From contig VBBP01000050.1 of the NCBI GenBank assembly GCA_005884195.1, positions 36,345 through 100,344 on the forward strand: a stretch of DNA of 64,000 nt. Direction: 5' to 3'. A program made the position numbers and the translations under genes. A model generated the notes under the pieces. It was not told the DNA's origin. It saw nothing but the letters and a program-made list of their open reading frames with translations, and did not search any database. Shown here in pieces: positions 31,747-41,351 of this stretch. Every line of letters starts with the position of its first letter. The stretch's first letter is position 1. The stretch is from Candidatus Bathyarchaeota archaeon. GTDB taxonomy: Archaea; Thermoproteota; Bathyarchaeia; 40CM-2-53-6.

Positions 31747-34476
31747 CTAAGGGTTTGCGGATTGTGTCTCGTTTTTCTTGTCGAATCTGACTCTTCTCAG
31801 TCGGTTTGGACCCCACCATGCTCTCTGGCCTAGCATCGACATGATCGCCGGAACAAGATAGGTCCGCACAACCATCGCGTCTAGCACCACTGCCAAAGCG
31901 ATCGCGAAACCGAACCCTTCGAGAAGACGGTTAGACGACAACAACAACGAACCGAGCGCTCCGGCAAGGATGAGCGCTAGAGCGGTTATGATTCCGCCTG
32001 TTCGGTCAACCGCATCGACCACTGCCTGACGGGTCTCCTTGCCCTTCTGAGCTTCCTCTCGGATACGGGTTAGGATGAAGATGTTGTAGTCCATCCCGAT
32101 CCCGTAGAGCAATAGAAACAGTACTAGCGGGATGATGAAGAGAACCCCTGATTGCAATACGTTGTTGAAGAAGAGAAGTGTAGCCGCATAGGCCCAGGTT
32201 ATGCTCAATCCGATCGAGAGGATGCCTGTTATCGCAAGAGGATACGAACCCAGCACCACCAACAATACCAGGAATATGGCCGAGACAGTCAGAATTCTCA
32301 TCGTGTTAAATTGACCAACGGTTTCGCTGGAAAAATCCAGGGTGGACGCTGAAGCGCCCCCGACGAGTATTGTGTCCTGGGCAAGGGACGGTTCCAAGGC
32401 TCGAAGGGTCCTGACCAGGCTTCGGATGTGGCTAACGGTATCGAGAGACCGCTGCGTGAAGGGTTCGTCAACGAATAAGACTGTCACCAACGCGGTCCGA
32501 TTGTCCTTCCCAATATCTCCGAGGATTGCAAGCCTGTCCAGTGACGTCAGCGTTCTCATGTTGGTCGCGTTGACTAGGACCCCGTTGGGACGAGTGGGTC
32601 CAGTGACCATCTTCACATTAGACAAGTTCCCGATGCTCTGGCTCAGCGTTTCCAGGCTAGCCTGTGCAAACTTCGTTAGATTCCCATCAACGAGAATTGT
32701 CCCAGAAAACTGCACGAGCACTTGGGTCGGGCCTATCTGACCCGCGCCGAAGCTCTTTTCCAAAACAGCGAGACCATCGACGCTCTCAGTGTGTGTAAGA
32801 CCCGCTGTGAAATCGTACGAGGTGGATCCGGTGAGTGATATGTAGATGGCGGGGATAGATATGAGAACAGTGAGTCCCAAGACTAGGGCCGGTCGTCTGA
32901 CGCTGAAACTTGCGGCCCGCCTGAAGTATCCCGGTCTCTCTGATCTCTTCTTCCGCGCCTTGACGGCATAGTTCTCGAACCGCTTGCCTGATCTAGGCCA
33001 GAATATTCTATCACCCGCGATGAGGATGAACGACGGGATCAGTGTGAGACTTACTAGAAGGGCGATTAGGACGCCGAAGCCGAGGCCGACGCCTATCGAT
33101 TGAAGGAGGGTGAAGCTGCTTATCGTCATCGCTCCAAAGGCGATGATGACAGTGGTCGCGCTAGTGGCGATGCTTTCCCCTGACCAGGTCACGGATGTCT
33201 GGACAGCCGCCGCTTTGTCGCGGCCTTCGACCCGTTCTTCCCGATAACGGGCCATTAAAAAGATGGAATAGTCGGTTCCTACTCCGAGCATTATCGTGAA
33301 CAGGAAAGTCGTTGTCGTGTCCTGGATTGGAATGATGTATTTTCCCATAAGGTAAAGCCCGCCCTCGGTTATGATCAACGCCATTCCGACAATAGTCAAT
33401 GGGACAAAGGGTGTGGCGATTGCGAAGAAGAACAGTCCTGACAAAATGAGTATCGCTCCGACAGTGACAGGCTCGATGAGGCTCAGATCTCTATCGCTGG
33501 CAAGAGAAGAATCGGCAGAAGTGGCAAGATCGCCTGTAACGTAGGTCTGAGACGGTCCTCCGTACTGTGATTTCAGCTCGGAAATGATATTCCGCATCGT
33601 GATCACGTTTTTCACAATCGGGTCGTTGCTAGCTGAAGCGAACGAGCCAGGCGATTTCGAAAACTCAACCAGGACTAACATGACGGTCTTGTCGGGGCTA
33701 ATGAAATTCTGAAGAACTCCCTGGACTAGCGGAACTGGAATCTGGCAACTTGATAATGTTGCGAGAATCTGGGTGAATGTCTTGGACCATAAAGTCTGGT
33801 TCGCCTGTACAGCGGCAGCCGGGGGAGAGGATCCGCTCCCAATGTAGCATCCTGTAAGAAATGCTCTGAACACGCTGTAGATCGAGGTGACATTCTCTAC
33901 ACTGTTGAGCTGGCCTGGGACAAGGAAACGTTGTTCCAGTCGGAGAGTGAATTCCTTGGTTGAATCATCACTAGCATTCCCCTCCTGGAGGAGAATTATC
34001 GCACTCGTATTCGCTTTTGGCTGAGGAAACTCTTGGGCTAAGAGGTTCGCGGCCTTCTCCGACTCTGAAGTGCTGGATTGACCACCGCTAGTGTTGGAGG
34101 TAACAACCTTTGAGAGCTGTAGAGAAAGTGGCAGACTTGCAACGAATAGCAGGATCCAGAATATGATTATCAGTTTCCACCTTCTACCGACGAACGACCC
34201 GACTCTCCCGAACATAGGAACTCGCGCTCCCACACTGGGTTGCGTGGATGCCATTCTCAGCGAGACAAGATAGCTGACACCCGCGGCAACTAATAGCAGA
34301 CCAGCCGTCATCTCGACTGTAAGGGCAAAATTGTCAGAAACGTACTGTCGGAGGAAGAAATTGTTCTGGTAATTTAGAATGAGAGCCAAAAGCTCGCCAA
34401 GGGCAAGCACGAGAAGAAAGACAACGATCCCCACCAAGCGCGCATGAGAAGAACGAGGCTCGTTCAAGATGTGCAC
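31747..34476 (-). CDS. MMPL/RND-superfamily transporter
   Basis: 909 residues with an extra N-terminal helix pair, then the classic RND duplication. Each half has an extracytoplasmic domain followed by a helix bundle; the first bundle has GVGTDYSIFLMARYREERVEG and the second YGIGMDYNIFILTRIREEAQKG, the MMPL D-Y proton-relay motif. Members move lipids or hydrophobic compounds across or out of the membrane. The cargo is unknown. It is divergent from the EamA transporter over 44 bases. Confidence 0.9.
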   Translation of the reverse strand: MHILNEPRSSHARLVGIVVFLLVLALGELLALILNYQNNFFLRQYVSDNFALTVEMTAGLLLVAAGVSYLVSLRMASTQPSVGARVPMFGRVGSFVGRRWKLIIIFWILLFVASLPLSLQLSKVVTSNTSGGQSSTSESEKAANLLAQEFPQPKANTSAIILLQEGNASDDSTKEFTLRLEQRFLVPGQLNSVENVTSIYSVFRAFLTGCYIGSGSSPPAAAVQANQTLWSKTFTQILATLSSCQIPVPLVQGVLQNFISPDKTVMLVLVEFSKSPGSFASASNDPIVKNVITMRNIISELKSQYGGPSQTYVTGDLATSADSSLASDRDLSLIEPVTVGAILILSGLFFFAIATPFVPLTIVGMALIITEGGLYLMGKYIIPIQDTTTTFLFTIMLGVGTDYSIFLMARYREERVEGRDKAAAVQTSVTWSGESIATSATTVIIAFGAMTISSFTLLQSIGVGLGFGVLIALLVSLTLIPSFILIAGDRIFWPRSGKRFENYAVKARKKRSERPGYFRRAASFSVRRPALVLGLTVLISIPAIYISLTGSTSYDFTAGLTHTESVDGLAVLEKSFGAGQIGPTQVLVQFSGTILVDGNLTKFAQASLETLSQSIGNLSNVKMVTGPTRPNGVLVNATNMRTLTSLDRLAILGDIGKDNRTALVTVLFVDEPFTQRSLDTVSHIRSLVRTLRALEPSLAQDTILVGGASASTLDFSSETVGQFNTMRILTVSAIFLVLLVVLGSYPLAITGILSIGLSITWAYAATLLFFNNVLQSGVLFIIPLVLFLLLYGIGMDYNIFILTRIREEAQKGKETRQAVVDAVDRTGGIITALALILAGALGSLLLSSNRLLEGFGFAIALAVVLDAMVVRTYLVPAIMSMLGQRAWWGPNRLRRVRFDKKNETQSANP

Positions 34477-34520
34477 TCAAACGTCGAGATACTCGCGCTC
34501 GAGTTCGGAACTATTTACGG

Positions 34521-35603
34521 GTGATTGCGTTGGCCAACTACAAGCGGGAGGAAATTGAGGGCAAGATTCAGAGTCAAACTACTTCAACAGGTCAGGTCAT
34601 AGTCAACTCAGGCCTCGTCTTGCCTACGGAGACAAAGATTACCGAAGCTGCCGCTCTGGTTCAAACGGCTGTGAGTCAAGTTGAGCCTCGAACCTGGGCT
34701 GTATACTCTGGGCTCGTTCTCACGATGTTCATCTGGGGACTCGCGTGGCCTGTCGGACGAGCCCTCGAGATAGCAAATCTCCCACCAGTCTCTATAGCCG
34801 CGATAAGATACACAATTGTCGTCCCAATCCTATTCGCTATTCTCTGGTTGAGAGAAGGGTCCTTCAGAATCGACAGATCATGGATACCAACACTTGTGAT
34901 AATGGGCGTCCTCAACACGACACTCTATCAGATCTTCTTTCTCTACGGGGTCAAGTATGCGGCTGCTAGCGACGACTCGTTAGTTATCGGATTCGGTCCA
35001 GTGTTGATAGCCATCATGGCCAGTTTCGTCCTCAAAGAGCGCCTGTCCGGGACCAAGGTTCTGGGATTCGCCTCCGGACTTGCAGGAATCGTCGCGATTT
35101 CCCTGTTCTCACCTAACACCGGCGCTGGGTTTTCCAACCGACTGCTAGGAGTGACCTTGGTTTTTGGGGGCGCCACTGCATATGCTCTGTACACGATAAT
35201 TCTGAGAAGATTCATTGCGGCCAACCATAGCGAGAACCACGGCTCCCAACCTTCTTCGTTATCGATACTCTCATGGATCAGCCTCTTCGGATGGTTCTTC
35301 TTCATACCCTTCTCGTTACTAGAAGCTCCCTGGGACTACACATGGGATGCCGCCTCTTGGGCGGGAATAATCTACCTGGCCGTATTGTCAACCGTCGTCG
35401 GGTACTTCCTCTACATTGAAGGTGTCTCAAAGATCGGAGCAGGACGGTCGGCAATATTTGGGAATCTTGTCCCAGTATTCGGGGTCCTCACGTCGTATCT
35501 TCTGCTCGGAGAGAGCCTTAGCTCCTGGACCGCAGTCAGCTTCCTCCTTATCTTCGCTGGAGTACTATTGGTTAATCGAAAGCCGAAGAGCTCCGGTTCC
35601 TGA
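34521..35603 (+). CDS. EamA/DMT-superfamily transporter
   Basis: 360 residues, GTG start. A polar N-terminal extension of about 55 residues precedes ten helices in two EamA repeats; typical stretches are MFIWGLAWPVGRALEIANLPPVSIAAIRY in the first and LLLGESLSSWTAVSFLLIFAGVLLVNR in the second. Drug/metabolite transporters export metabolites, amino acids or nucleotides; the substrate here cannot be assigned. Confidence 0.88.
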   Translation: MIALANYKREEIEGKIQSQTTSTGQVIVNSGLVLPTETKITEAAALVQTAVSQVEPRTWAVYSGLVLTMFIWGLAWPVGRALEIANLPPVSIAAIRYTIVVPILFAILWLREGSFRIDRSWIPTLVIMGVLNTTLYQIFFLYGVKYAAASDDSLVIGFGPVLIAIMASFVLKERLSGTKVLGFASGLAGIVAISLFSPNTGAGFSNRLLGVTLVFGGATAYALYTIILRRFIAANHSENHGSQPSSLSILSWISLFGWFFFIPFSLLEAPWDYTWDAASWAGIIYLAVLSTVVGYFLYIEGVSKIGAGRSAIFGNLVPVFGVLTSYLLLGESLSSWTAVSFLLIFAGVLLVNRKPKSSGS

Positions 35604-35655
35604 GCCCATTTCTAATACTCTTAACTTCAAGAGAGCGCGAGGAGCGTTACCTCTC

Positions 35656-36561
35656 TTGGGCCTAGACCTTTCAGTATCATCCCGTAGTGCTGAGAAGCGT
35701 CTCTGGATCGCTCTCATCATATCCTCAGTAATTGCCATCATTGAGTTCACCGGGGGTTTTCTGGGCCAGAGCCTCGCATTGGTCAGCGACTCCGGCCACG
35801 TCCTAACCGACGTTCTAGCGGTTGGTGTAGGCATCCTCACACTAAGACTGGGACGGAAGCCTCATACTGCAAGACGGACCTTCGGCTATCATAGAGCAGA
35901 GATTTTCGCGGCCCTGATCAATGGGTCTGTCCTGATAGCTGCTGCCTTCCTGATAATTTTCGAAGCGTACCTGAGACTTCGACAACCTCCAACGGTCCAA
36001 GGACCGCTCGTCCTAGCAATAGCATCAATCGGTCTCCTGGGAAACCTCTCTAGCGCGGTCTTGTTGTCCCAGTCGAGAGGGTCCAATCTCAATGTCAAGG
36101 GCGTATTCCTCCACACGGTCGGAGACGTCCTCTCATCCCTAGCCGTGATCGTTAGCAGTCTGATCGTGATATTCACGGGGTACCTTGGAATTGACCCCCT
36201 CGCCGCAGCTATCATCGGTGTCTTGATTATGCGAAGTGCCCTTGTCCTCGTCAGAGACTCGACAAACATCCTTCTCGAAGCAACCCCGCGACAGATGCAA
36301 CTAGAGACCATAGCCAAGACAATTCGCAGCGTCGACGGGGTGAAGGGAGTGCACGACCTTCACGTTTGGACCATTACATCGGGTCTCTACGCGCTCAGCG
36401 GACACGTTACCGTAGGCACCGACAGCATCGGTCAAGGCTCAACAATCGTGGAGAAGATAGAAGCCAAGCTAAAGGAATCATTCGGAATAGAACACGTCAC
36501 CCTTCAAGTCGAGAAAGAGACGCTAGAGAATATTCAGGAACATGAATCTTCTACGATTTAA
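35656..36561 (+). CDS. cation diffusion facilitator (CDF) metal exporter
   Basis: 301 residues from the TTG at 35656, which has a GAGGAG motif about ten bases upstream; the open frame runs further back but overlaps the EamA gene and has no CDF character. Six helices are visible with metal-site residues in LALVSDSGHVLTDVLAVG (D and H) and LHTVGDVLSSLAVIV, and a C-terminal cytoplasmic domain (VDGVKGVHDLHVWTITSG) with conserved HDLHVW. CDF proteins export Zn, Co, Fe or Mn in exchange for protons. Confidence 0.9.
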   Translation: MGLDLSVSSRSAEKRLWIALIISSVIAIIEFTGGFLGQSLALVSDSGHVLTDVLAVGVGILTLRLGRKPHTARRTFGYHRAEIFAALINGSVLIAAAFLIIFEAYLRLRQPPTVQGPLVLAIASIGLLGNLSSAVLLSQSRGSNLNVKGVFLHTVGDVLSSLAVIVSSLIVIFTGYLGIDPLAAAIIGVLIMRSALVLVRDSTNILLEATPRQMQLETIAKTIRSVDGVKGVHDLHVWTITSGLYALSGHVTVGTDSIGQGSTIVEKIEAKLKESFGIEHVTLQVEKETLENIQEHESSTI

Positions 36562-36586
36562 GCGATCTGTGTTGACCTTCCGGAAA

Positions 36587-37441
36587 TCAATTGGATGACG
36601 GCTTTCGAGGGACAGCGAGCGCGTTCAGCTCGTCAAATGTTATCGCACCCTCGACCAGATTTTCGTACGTTCCTTTCTCAAGCACTTCTTTGGCTGCTCG
36701 TTTCAGGAGGCCCATCGCGGCATAAGATGGGGTGGGACCGAAGCTCACACGGGCGACACCAAGTCTCTGTAGTTCACTGACAGGCGGGAGACCCTTTCTG
36801 ACCATGACATTGATCGGAAAATCCAGCGCCTTCACGAATCTCGCGATAGAGGCCCCATCGATGAGACCCATCGGGTAGACACAATCAGCCCCTGCATCCC
36901 TGTACGCTATGGCTCGACGAGTCGCCTCCTTGAACCGCGCCTCTTCGTCACCGTCGGCAAATCTCAAGGCGTCCGTCCGAGCATTAATCACAAGCGGAAT
37001 TCCCGTGGTCTCGGCTACCTTTCTGATAGCCTTGACGTTCGCGATCTGTCGCTCGACCGGGTGGAGTTTCCTAGTTGCATGAATGAAATCCTCGATGTTT
37101 ACTCCAATGGCTCCAGCTTTGAGAATCGCCTTGGCTGTCGCCAATACTTCTTTGGAGGTCTTTCCAAAGCCTGCGACAATGTCGGCAGAAAGTGGAACCG
37201 ACAGGACCCTTGCGATTCTTCCAACAGCTGAGACAAATTCCTGCCTGTCGATTACTTCGCCGTCAGGATAGCCCAGGGATACCAGCATGCCCGCGCTAGA
37301 CGTCGCGACCGCAGGGAACCCTGCATCTTCAAACACGCGCGCACTCGGAACATCCCACGCGTTCGGAAGAACTAAGATCCGTTTCCCATGGTGAAGGGCA
37401 CGAAAATCCTCTGCTTTTTCCTTTTGAGACTTCAAGGGCAT
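36587..37441 (-). CDS. PEP mutase / isocitrate lyase superfamily enzyme
   Basis: 284 residues. The TIM-barrel signature is present: VLPNAWDVPSARVFEDAGFPAVATSS at the start, SADIVAGFG and NIEDF for Mg2+ binding, and LVINARTDALRFADG. The lyase cysteine loop (KKCGH type) is absent, as in PEP-mutase-like and oxaloacetate-hydrolase-like members. Such enzymes make or break C-C or C-P bonds next to a carboxylate. The specific reaction is not readable here. Confidence 0.85.
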   Translation of the reverse strand: MPLKSQKEKAEDFRALHHGKRILVLPNAWDVPSARVFEDAGFPAVATSSAGMLVSLGYPDGEVIDRQEFVSAVGRIARVLSVPLSADIVAGFGKTSKEVLATAKAILKAGAIGVNIEDFIHATRKLHPVERQIANVKAIRKVAETTGIPLVINARTDALRFADGDEEARFKEATRRAIAYRDAGADCVYPMGLIDGASIARFVKALDFPINVMVRKGLPPVSELQRLGVARVSFGPTPSYAAMGLLKRAAKEVLEKGTYENLVEGAITFDELNALAVPRKPSSN

Positions 37442-37491
37442 CTGGGTTGACTCGTCCGTACTACGTCAACTTTGTTTCAATAATTCTCTTG

Positions 37492-38412
37492 CTAATGGAC
37501 CAGTTCCTTTGGAACCATCCTCATAGCTTCCGCATGTGGGTTCTCTGGGAACAGCTCGGGATGTATCATGTGAGCTAGGATCTCAAGTCCATCTACCACC
37601 CTGGGGCCTGACCTGCTGAAATACGCGGACGCATTGACCGCATAGATTCTCGAGGACTGGAACGCCGGGATCTTCTCCCATCCTTCGTACGACGCCAGTA
37701 CGTGGGCCTCTTCCATAACTTGACTTGTCTCGAACCCGCAGGGAGAGAGTACGACTATCTCGGGTCGGTACTCAACAACTTCGTCCCATCCTATTCTGTG
37801 GGAAGGCTTGCCGAGACGGCCAAGCCCGTCGACTCCTCCAGCGTAATCGACCATCTCGGGAATCCAGTGTCCGCCCGTCCAGGGAGGCTGAAGCCACTCC
37901 ATAAAGAAAACCCGCGGCCTATGTCGTACCGTCTGCGCTCTCTCCTTCACCATGTCTATTCTTTGAAGCATCTGCCGAGCCAGTTTCTCAGCCTCGCCCA
38001 GCCTGCCTGTCATCCTGCCAACCAGCAAGATGTTGTCGACAATCTCTTCCAGATTCGTCGGTTCTAGCGAGACGATCTTCGTATCTGCATTCAAGACCCG
38101 AGCCGCTTCCTTGACCTTAGTATAGGAAACAGCACAAACATGACAGAGTTCCTGAGTCAGAATAAGATCCGGCTTCAACTTCTCAAGAAGCTTCTCATCA
38201 ATCTCGTAAATGTCGCCTCCGCGCTGTCCCACTTCCCGGTCAACTTCCAAGCTTCTGTGGATCCTCTGGTGGATCACCGACTTCGTCAAAACCGGCCGAT
38301 TGGACGCTTCATGAGGATAGTCACACTCATGGGACACCGCGACAACTTGGTCTCCAAGACCGAGAGCGAATGCAATCTCTGTGGCGCTGGGGAGTAGGGA
38401 GCAAATTCTCAT
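37492..38412 (-). CDS. BtuF-like corrinoid-binding protein
   Basis: 306 residues. MRICSLLPSATEIAFALGLGDQVVAVSHECDYP is the start of the cobalamin-binding BtuF fold, with LKPDLILTQELCHVCAVSY and FFMEWLQPPWTGGHWIPEMVDYAGG as further family blocks. There is no signal peptide or lipobox, so it may be cytoplasmic or a scavenging protein, as in many archaeal homologues. It is divergent, across 81 bases, from the ECF S-component gene, and the shared promoter region carries the dyad described under the regulatory features. This places it in the corrinoid-linked regulon. Confidence 0.82.
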   Translation of the reverse strand: MRICSLLPSATEIAFALGLGDQVVAVSHECDYPHEASNRPVLTKSVIHQRIHRSLEVDREVGQRGGDIYEIDEKLLEKLKPDLILTQELCHVCAVSYTKVKEAARVLNADTKIVSLEPTNLEEIVDNILLVGRMTGRLGEAEKLARQMLQRIDMVKERAQTVRHRPRVFFMEWLQPPWTGGHWIPEMVDYAGGVDGLGRLGKPSHRIGWDEVVEYRPEIVVLSPCGFETSQVMEEAHVLASYEGWEKIPAFQSSRIYAVNASAYFSRSGPRVVDGLEILAHMIHPELFPENPHAEAMRMVPKELVH

Positions 38413-38450
38413 TTTCGGACCTTGTAGCTCACTTCATTGTTCTAGGAAAG

Positions 38451-38482
38451 GATATATTTAACGGGCGGGTAACTTTGCCCGC
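38451..38482 (+). promoter_or_regulatory. promoter and 18-bp dyad between BtuF-like and ECF-S genes
   Basis: A TATA-like GATATATTTA (38451-38460) is followed by GCGGGTAACTTTGCCCGC (38465-38482), an imperfect dyad in which 14 of 18 positions are symmetric. The same 18 bases, plus three more downstream, recur at the toroid gene promoter (41381). The element lies nine to eleven bases before the TTG start at 38494, so bound protein would cover the transcription start. Confidence 0.7.
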
Positions 38483-38493
38483 TTCTCCCGCCC

Positions 38494-39174
38494 TTGAGCA
38501 ACCAACTCAGCCCACCAATGGTCTTCGACCGACCGTCAACTAAAGCCATGATTGTATCAGTTTTCACCGCACTTTCCCTTGCGACCAACTATGCGCTCAT
38601 CGGTTTTCAAAACGTCAAACTAATGGACACTCTGGTCTTCATCGTTGCATTTCTCTTCGGCGTTCGGCTTGGAATCGGAGTCGCCGTATCTACTTGGCTC
38701 GTCTATGGGCTGGTCAATCCCAACGGGGTGGACGGTCCCATCATCCTATCTTTCTTGATCCTGGGAGAGTGTTTCTACGCCCTCAGCGGAGCTATCCTCA
38801 GCCGAACCTCTGTCGGCCAAGAACTCTCGAAGGTGAAACCGACTGATGATAGCCCGAGAATTACGGGAAGAACTGGCGTCTTCCGAAGCCTCGGTCGACG
38901 AATTAGAAGACTGAATCCGACCCGGAGCCTTGTATTCGCGCTGGTTGGCTTGCAAGCCACTTTTGGTTACGATCTGCTCACAAACTTTGCAAGCTGGCTC
39001 TTCTTGACCACTTCTCTCTATCAGGCCTTCATCATAGGCAACATTATCGGTGCCCCCTTCTCAGTTGCGCACGAGGGTAGCAATGCAATATTCTTCGCAA
39101 CCGTGGCGCCTGCTGTTATCGTTGCAGCTAGACGTATGGGAATAGGATTCCACGCAAGAGGTCGACTCAATTGA
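38494..39174 (+). CDS. ECF-type transporter S component (putative corrinoid/vitamin binding)
   Basis: 226 residues, TTG start, with five or six helices. The first half (AMIVSVFTALSLATNYALIGF, then LMDTLVFIVAFLFGVRLGIGVAVSTWLVYGLVNPNG) has the look of energy-coupling-factor substrate-binding subunits, in which the early helices bind the vitamin and the group-I site contacts EcfT. No EcfA or EcfT gene is in the window, so shared energising modules encoded elsewhere are expected. The DUF4430 gene starts within its stop codon (TTGA overlap). The vitamin is inferred to be a corrinoid from the neighbours. Confidence 0.7.
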   Translation: MSNQLSPPMVFDRPSTKAMIVSVFTALSLATNYALIGFQNVKLMDTLVFIVAFLFGVRLGIGVAVSTWLVYGLVNPNGVDGPIILSFLILGECFYALSGAILSRTSVGQELSKVKPTDDSPRITGRTGVFRSLGRRIRRLNPTRSLVFALVGLQATFGYDLLTNFASWLFLTTSLYQAFIIGNIIGAPFSVAHEGSNAIFFATVAPAVIVAARRMGIGFHARGRLN

Positions 39175-39692
39175 GGGTCGGTTTCATCAGCCAGCACAAG
39201 GTATTCTTTTCAATCATCATTCTATTAGCCGCGATAATCATCGCGGTCCAAGGTAGCGCTTTCTATTACTATCAGAAATCGAACAGCGCTTGCCCAAGTC
39301 CCTGCCAGGGATCCACGGTCACGGTCGAGACTCTGATAAACTACGGAAATGGAACTAGTCAATGGATTAACAGGACCAACATACCTTCGAGCTGGAATTT
39401 CTACGACTTGACGAATAATATCACGAAGGTTCAAGCCATGTATTATGGACCCCCGACCTCCGAGCACCTGGTGACTGGAATAAACGGTGTGCATATCAAC
39501 GGGCAATACTTCTGGAGCTTGTGGGCTGTATGCCAGAAATCTAAGGCGTGGATAGCGACAAGCGTTGGTGCCGACGCGATTCACTTTACGACCTATCATA
39601 CGCTTGCTTGGTTCTACCAAGCGGCAAACTCGCAAGACTCGTCCAACTGGAACCCACCCGTCGCTGGAGCAGCGAAAGTAACTATGTGCTAG
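39171..39692 (+). CDS. membrane-anchored DUF4430 (transcobalamin C-terminal-like) protein
   Basis: 173 residues. An N-terminal anchor (VFFSIIILLAAIIIAVQGSAF) is followed by a beta domain: STVTVETLINYGNGTSQW, HLVTGINGVHINGQYFWSLW and GADAIHFTTYHTLAWFY. The order, strand, long loop, then I-N-G-V, the Y-F-W strand and a final strand, matches DUF4430, the fold of the C-terminal domain of transcobalamin and intrinsic factor, which caps the corrinoid. The TTGA overlap couples it to the ECF S component, so it probably presents substrate to that protein outside the membrane. Confidence 0.7.
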   Translation: MRVGFISQHKVFFSIIILLAAIIIAVQGSAFYYYQKSNSACPSPCQGSTVTVETLINYGNGTSQWINRTNIPSSWNFYDLTNNITKVQAMYYGPPTSEHLVTGINGVHINGQYFWSLWAVCQKSKAWIATSVGADAIHFTTYHTLAWFYQAANSQDSSNWNPPVAGAAKVTMC

Positions 39693-39695
39693 GAT

Positions 39696-41321
39696 TCAGG
39701 TCTTACCGTCAGCTCTATCCTTCTCCATCTTGTCTTTCATCCTGCGGTTGAATGCTCCGTAGCCACCGCCGCCAGGAGTTGTCACAGTTAGAACGTCACC
39801 ACTGTTTGCAGTAAGGGTTGTCTTTGAAGACAAACCGGTGATCAGGTTTCGCCGTACGATTCCATATGCGCCCGGTGATCCTGACATTCCTCCTGACAAT
39901 CCCCAAGGTCCGTGGCGTTGTCGCTCTCCCATCAACGAGATGGTAGATTCCCCGGCCAACACCTCTGTGTCTCTCCTGATGCCTAGTCCTCCCCGAAACT
40001 TTCCTTTTCCACCAGAGCCTCGTACCAGTTCGTACTTCTTGATCCTCAGGGGATATGCTGATTCCAGGGATTCTACAGGCGTGTTCAATGTATTAGTCAT
40101 GTGACTATGAATTCCGTCAACCCCGTCTTTGCTGTGCCGGGCGCCGAACCCGCCAGCGATAGTCTCATAGTAGGTGAAGTATTTCCCGGTCCGTGGGTCA
40201 ATTCCTCCCATGGTTACGTTGTTCATTGTTCCTTGACAAGCAGCACATACTCTTTCTGGAGTGATACTAGAGAAGGCCTTGAGAGTCACGTCAACAATTC
40301 GTGTCGACGTTTCCACATTCCCACCTGCCACTGGCGCAGGCGGTTCCGCGTTTACAATGGTCCCGGATGGTGCTGTAACCTGAATGGGTTTGAAGCAGCC
40401 TGCGTTTGCGGGAATCGAAGGATCAGTCACGCACCTTACCACGTAGTAGACGGCTGACAGAGTGACGCTGTATACAGCGTTCAAGGGTCCCTGAACCTGT
40501 TTCGCAGAACCGGAGAAATCAAATGCTATTGATTGTGGACCAATAGTGACTTTGACCTTTACCGGGATATCAGTTGTACCAAAACCATCGTCGTCGAGAT
40601 AGTCAACCGCCGAAGACGACTTTCTAGGCAACTCCTGAATCCTCTTGAGCATCAGCTCCTCGGAGTAATCGATCAATTGATCCATACCCGTCTGAACTGT
40701 TGAGGGTCTCGATTTCTTTAGTAACTCTACCAAACGTTTCGCGGCCACAAGATTCGCGGCCCGTTGCGCTCTGAGATCTCCCAATCTCTCGTCAGGCGTC
40801 CGAACATTCGACAAGACGAAGTCGAGGATTTGCCGGTTCTGTTTGCCCCTTGTCCAGATTTTGATAGGGGGAATGCGGATTCCTTCCTGGTTAACGTCTC
40901 TTGATAGAGCCGACATGCTTCCAGGCGTTACTCCTCCAACGTCGGAGTGATGGGCACGGTTTGCCGCAAACCCGATTAATCGCTCCTTGAAGAAGATCGG
41001 TGAAACCATGGTAATGTCCGGAAGATGAGTCCCGCCCCGGTACGGATCGTTGAGGATGATGTCGTCACCTTCCGAAAAGTCATCTTTGAACTCTTTCAGG
41101 ACTGACTGTACCGAGTAGGGCATCGCGCCGAGATGGACTGGAATGTGCTCGGCTTGAGCCACTAGTTGTCCTGATGTGTTGAATAGGGCGCAGGAGAAAT
41201 CTCTCCTCTCTTTGATGTTGGGGGAGAAGCTGGATTTTCGGAGGACGACTCCCATCTCTTCAGCGATCGAAATTAGTGAGTTCTTGAGAATCTCGAAGGA
41301 TATCGGGTCAAGATTCTCCAT
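39696..41321 (-). CDS. hyuB: N-methylhydantoinase B / 5-oxoprolinase B-type subunit
   Basis: 541 residues, typical length. It begins DPISFEILKNSLISIAEEMGVVLRKSSFSPNIKERRDFSCALF, the standard HyuB opening, and includes DIILNDPYRGGTHLPDITMV and the late RGGLGIRRDTEVL and PGGGGYG motifs. With HyuA it forms an ATP-dependent amidohydrolase acting on hydantoins, 5-oxoproline or related cyclic amides, or an acetone/acetophenone carboxylase-like enzyme. The partner hyuA lies 2.5 kb away on the same strand rather than adjacent. Confidence 0.92.
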   Translation of the reverse strand: MENLDPISFEILKNSLISIAEEMGVVLRKSSFSPNIKERRDFSCALFNTSGQLVAQAEHIPVHLGAMPYSVQSVLKEFKDDFSEGDDIILNDPYRGGTHLPDITMVSPIFFKERLIGFAANRAHHSDVGGVTPGSMSALSRDVNQEGIRIPPIKIWTRGKQNRQILDFVLSNVRTPDERLGDLRAQRAANLVAAKRLVELLKKSRPSTVQTGMDQLIDYSEELMLKRIQELPRKSSSAVDYLDDDGFGTTDIPVKVKVTIGPQSIAFDFSGSAKQVQGPLNAVYSVTLSAVYYVVRCVTDPSIPANAGCFKPIQVTAPSGTIVNAEPPAPVAGGNVETSTRIVDVTLKAFSSITPERVCAACQGTMNNVTMGGIDPRTGKYFTYYETIAGGFGARHSKDGVDGIHSHMTNTLNTPVESLESAYPLRIKKYELVRGSGGKGKFRGGLGIRRDTEVLAGESTISLMGERQRHGPWGLSGGMSGSPGAYGIVRRNLITGLSSKTTLTANSGDVLTVTTPGGGGYGAFNRRMKDKMEKDRADGKT

Positions 41322-41351
41322 GGTGGGTTCCGGCCCTTCGGGTTGCCTTGT

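Noticed and set aside
35416-35655. N-terminal extension of the CDF transporter frame
   Set aside because: It overlaps the end of the EamA gene and lacks CDF features; TTG 35656 gives the normal family length with a ribosome-binding motif.
38413-38493. Possible cobalamin riboswitch in the BtuF/ECF-S intergenic region
   Set aside because: The interval is only 81 bases, too short for the cobalamin aptamer, and the GCGGG hairpin is better explained as a DNA dyad because its RNA loop would be too small when fully paired.
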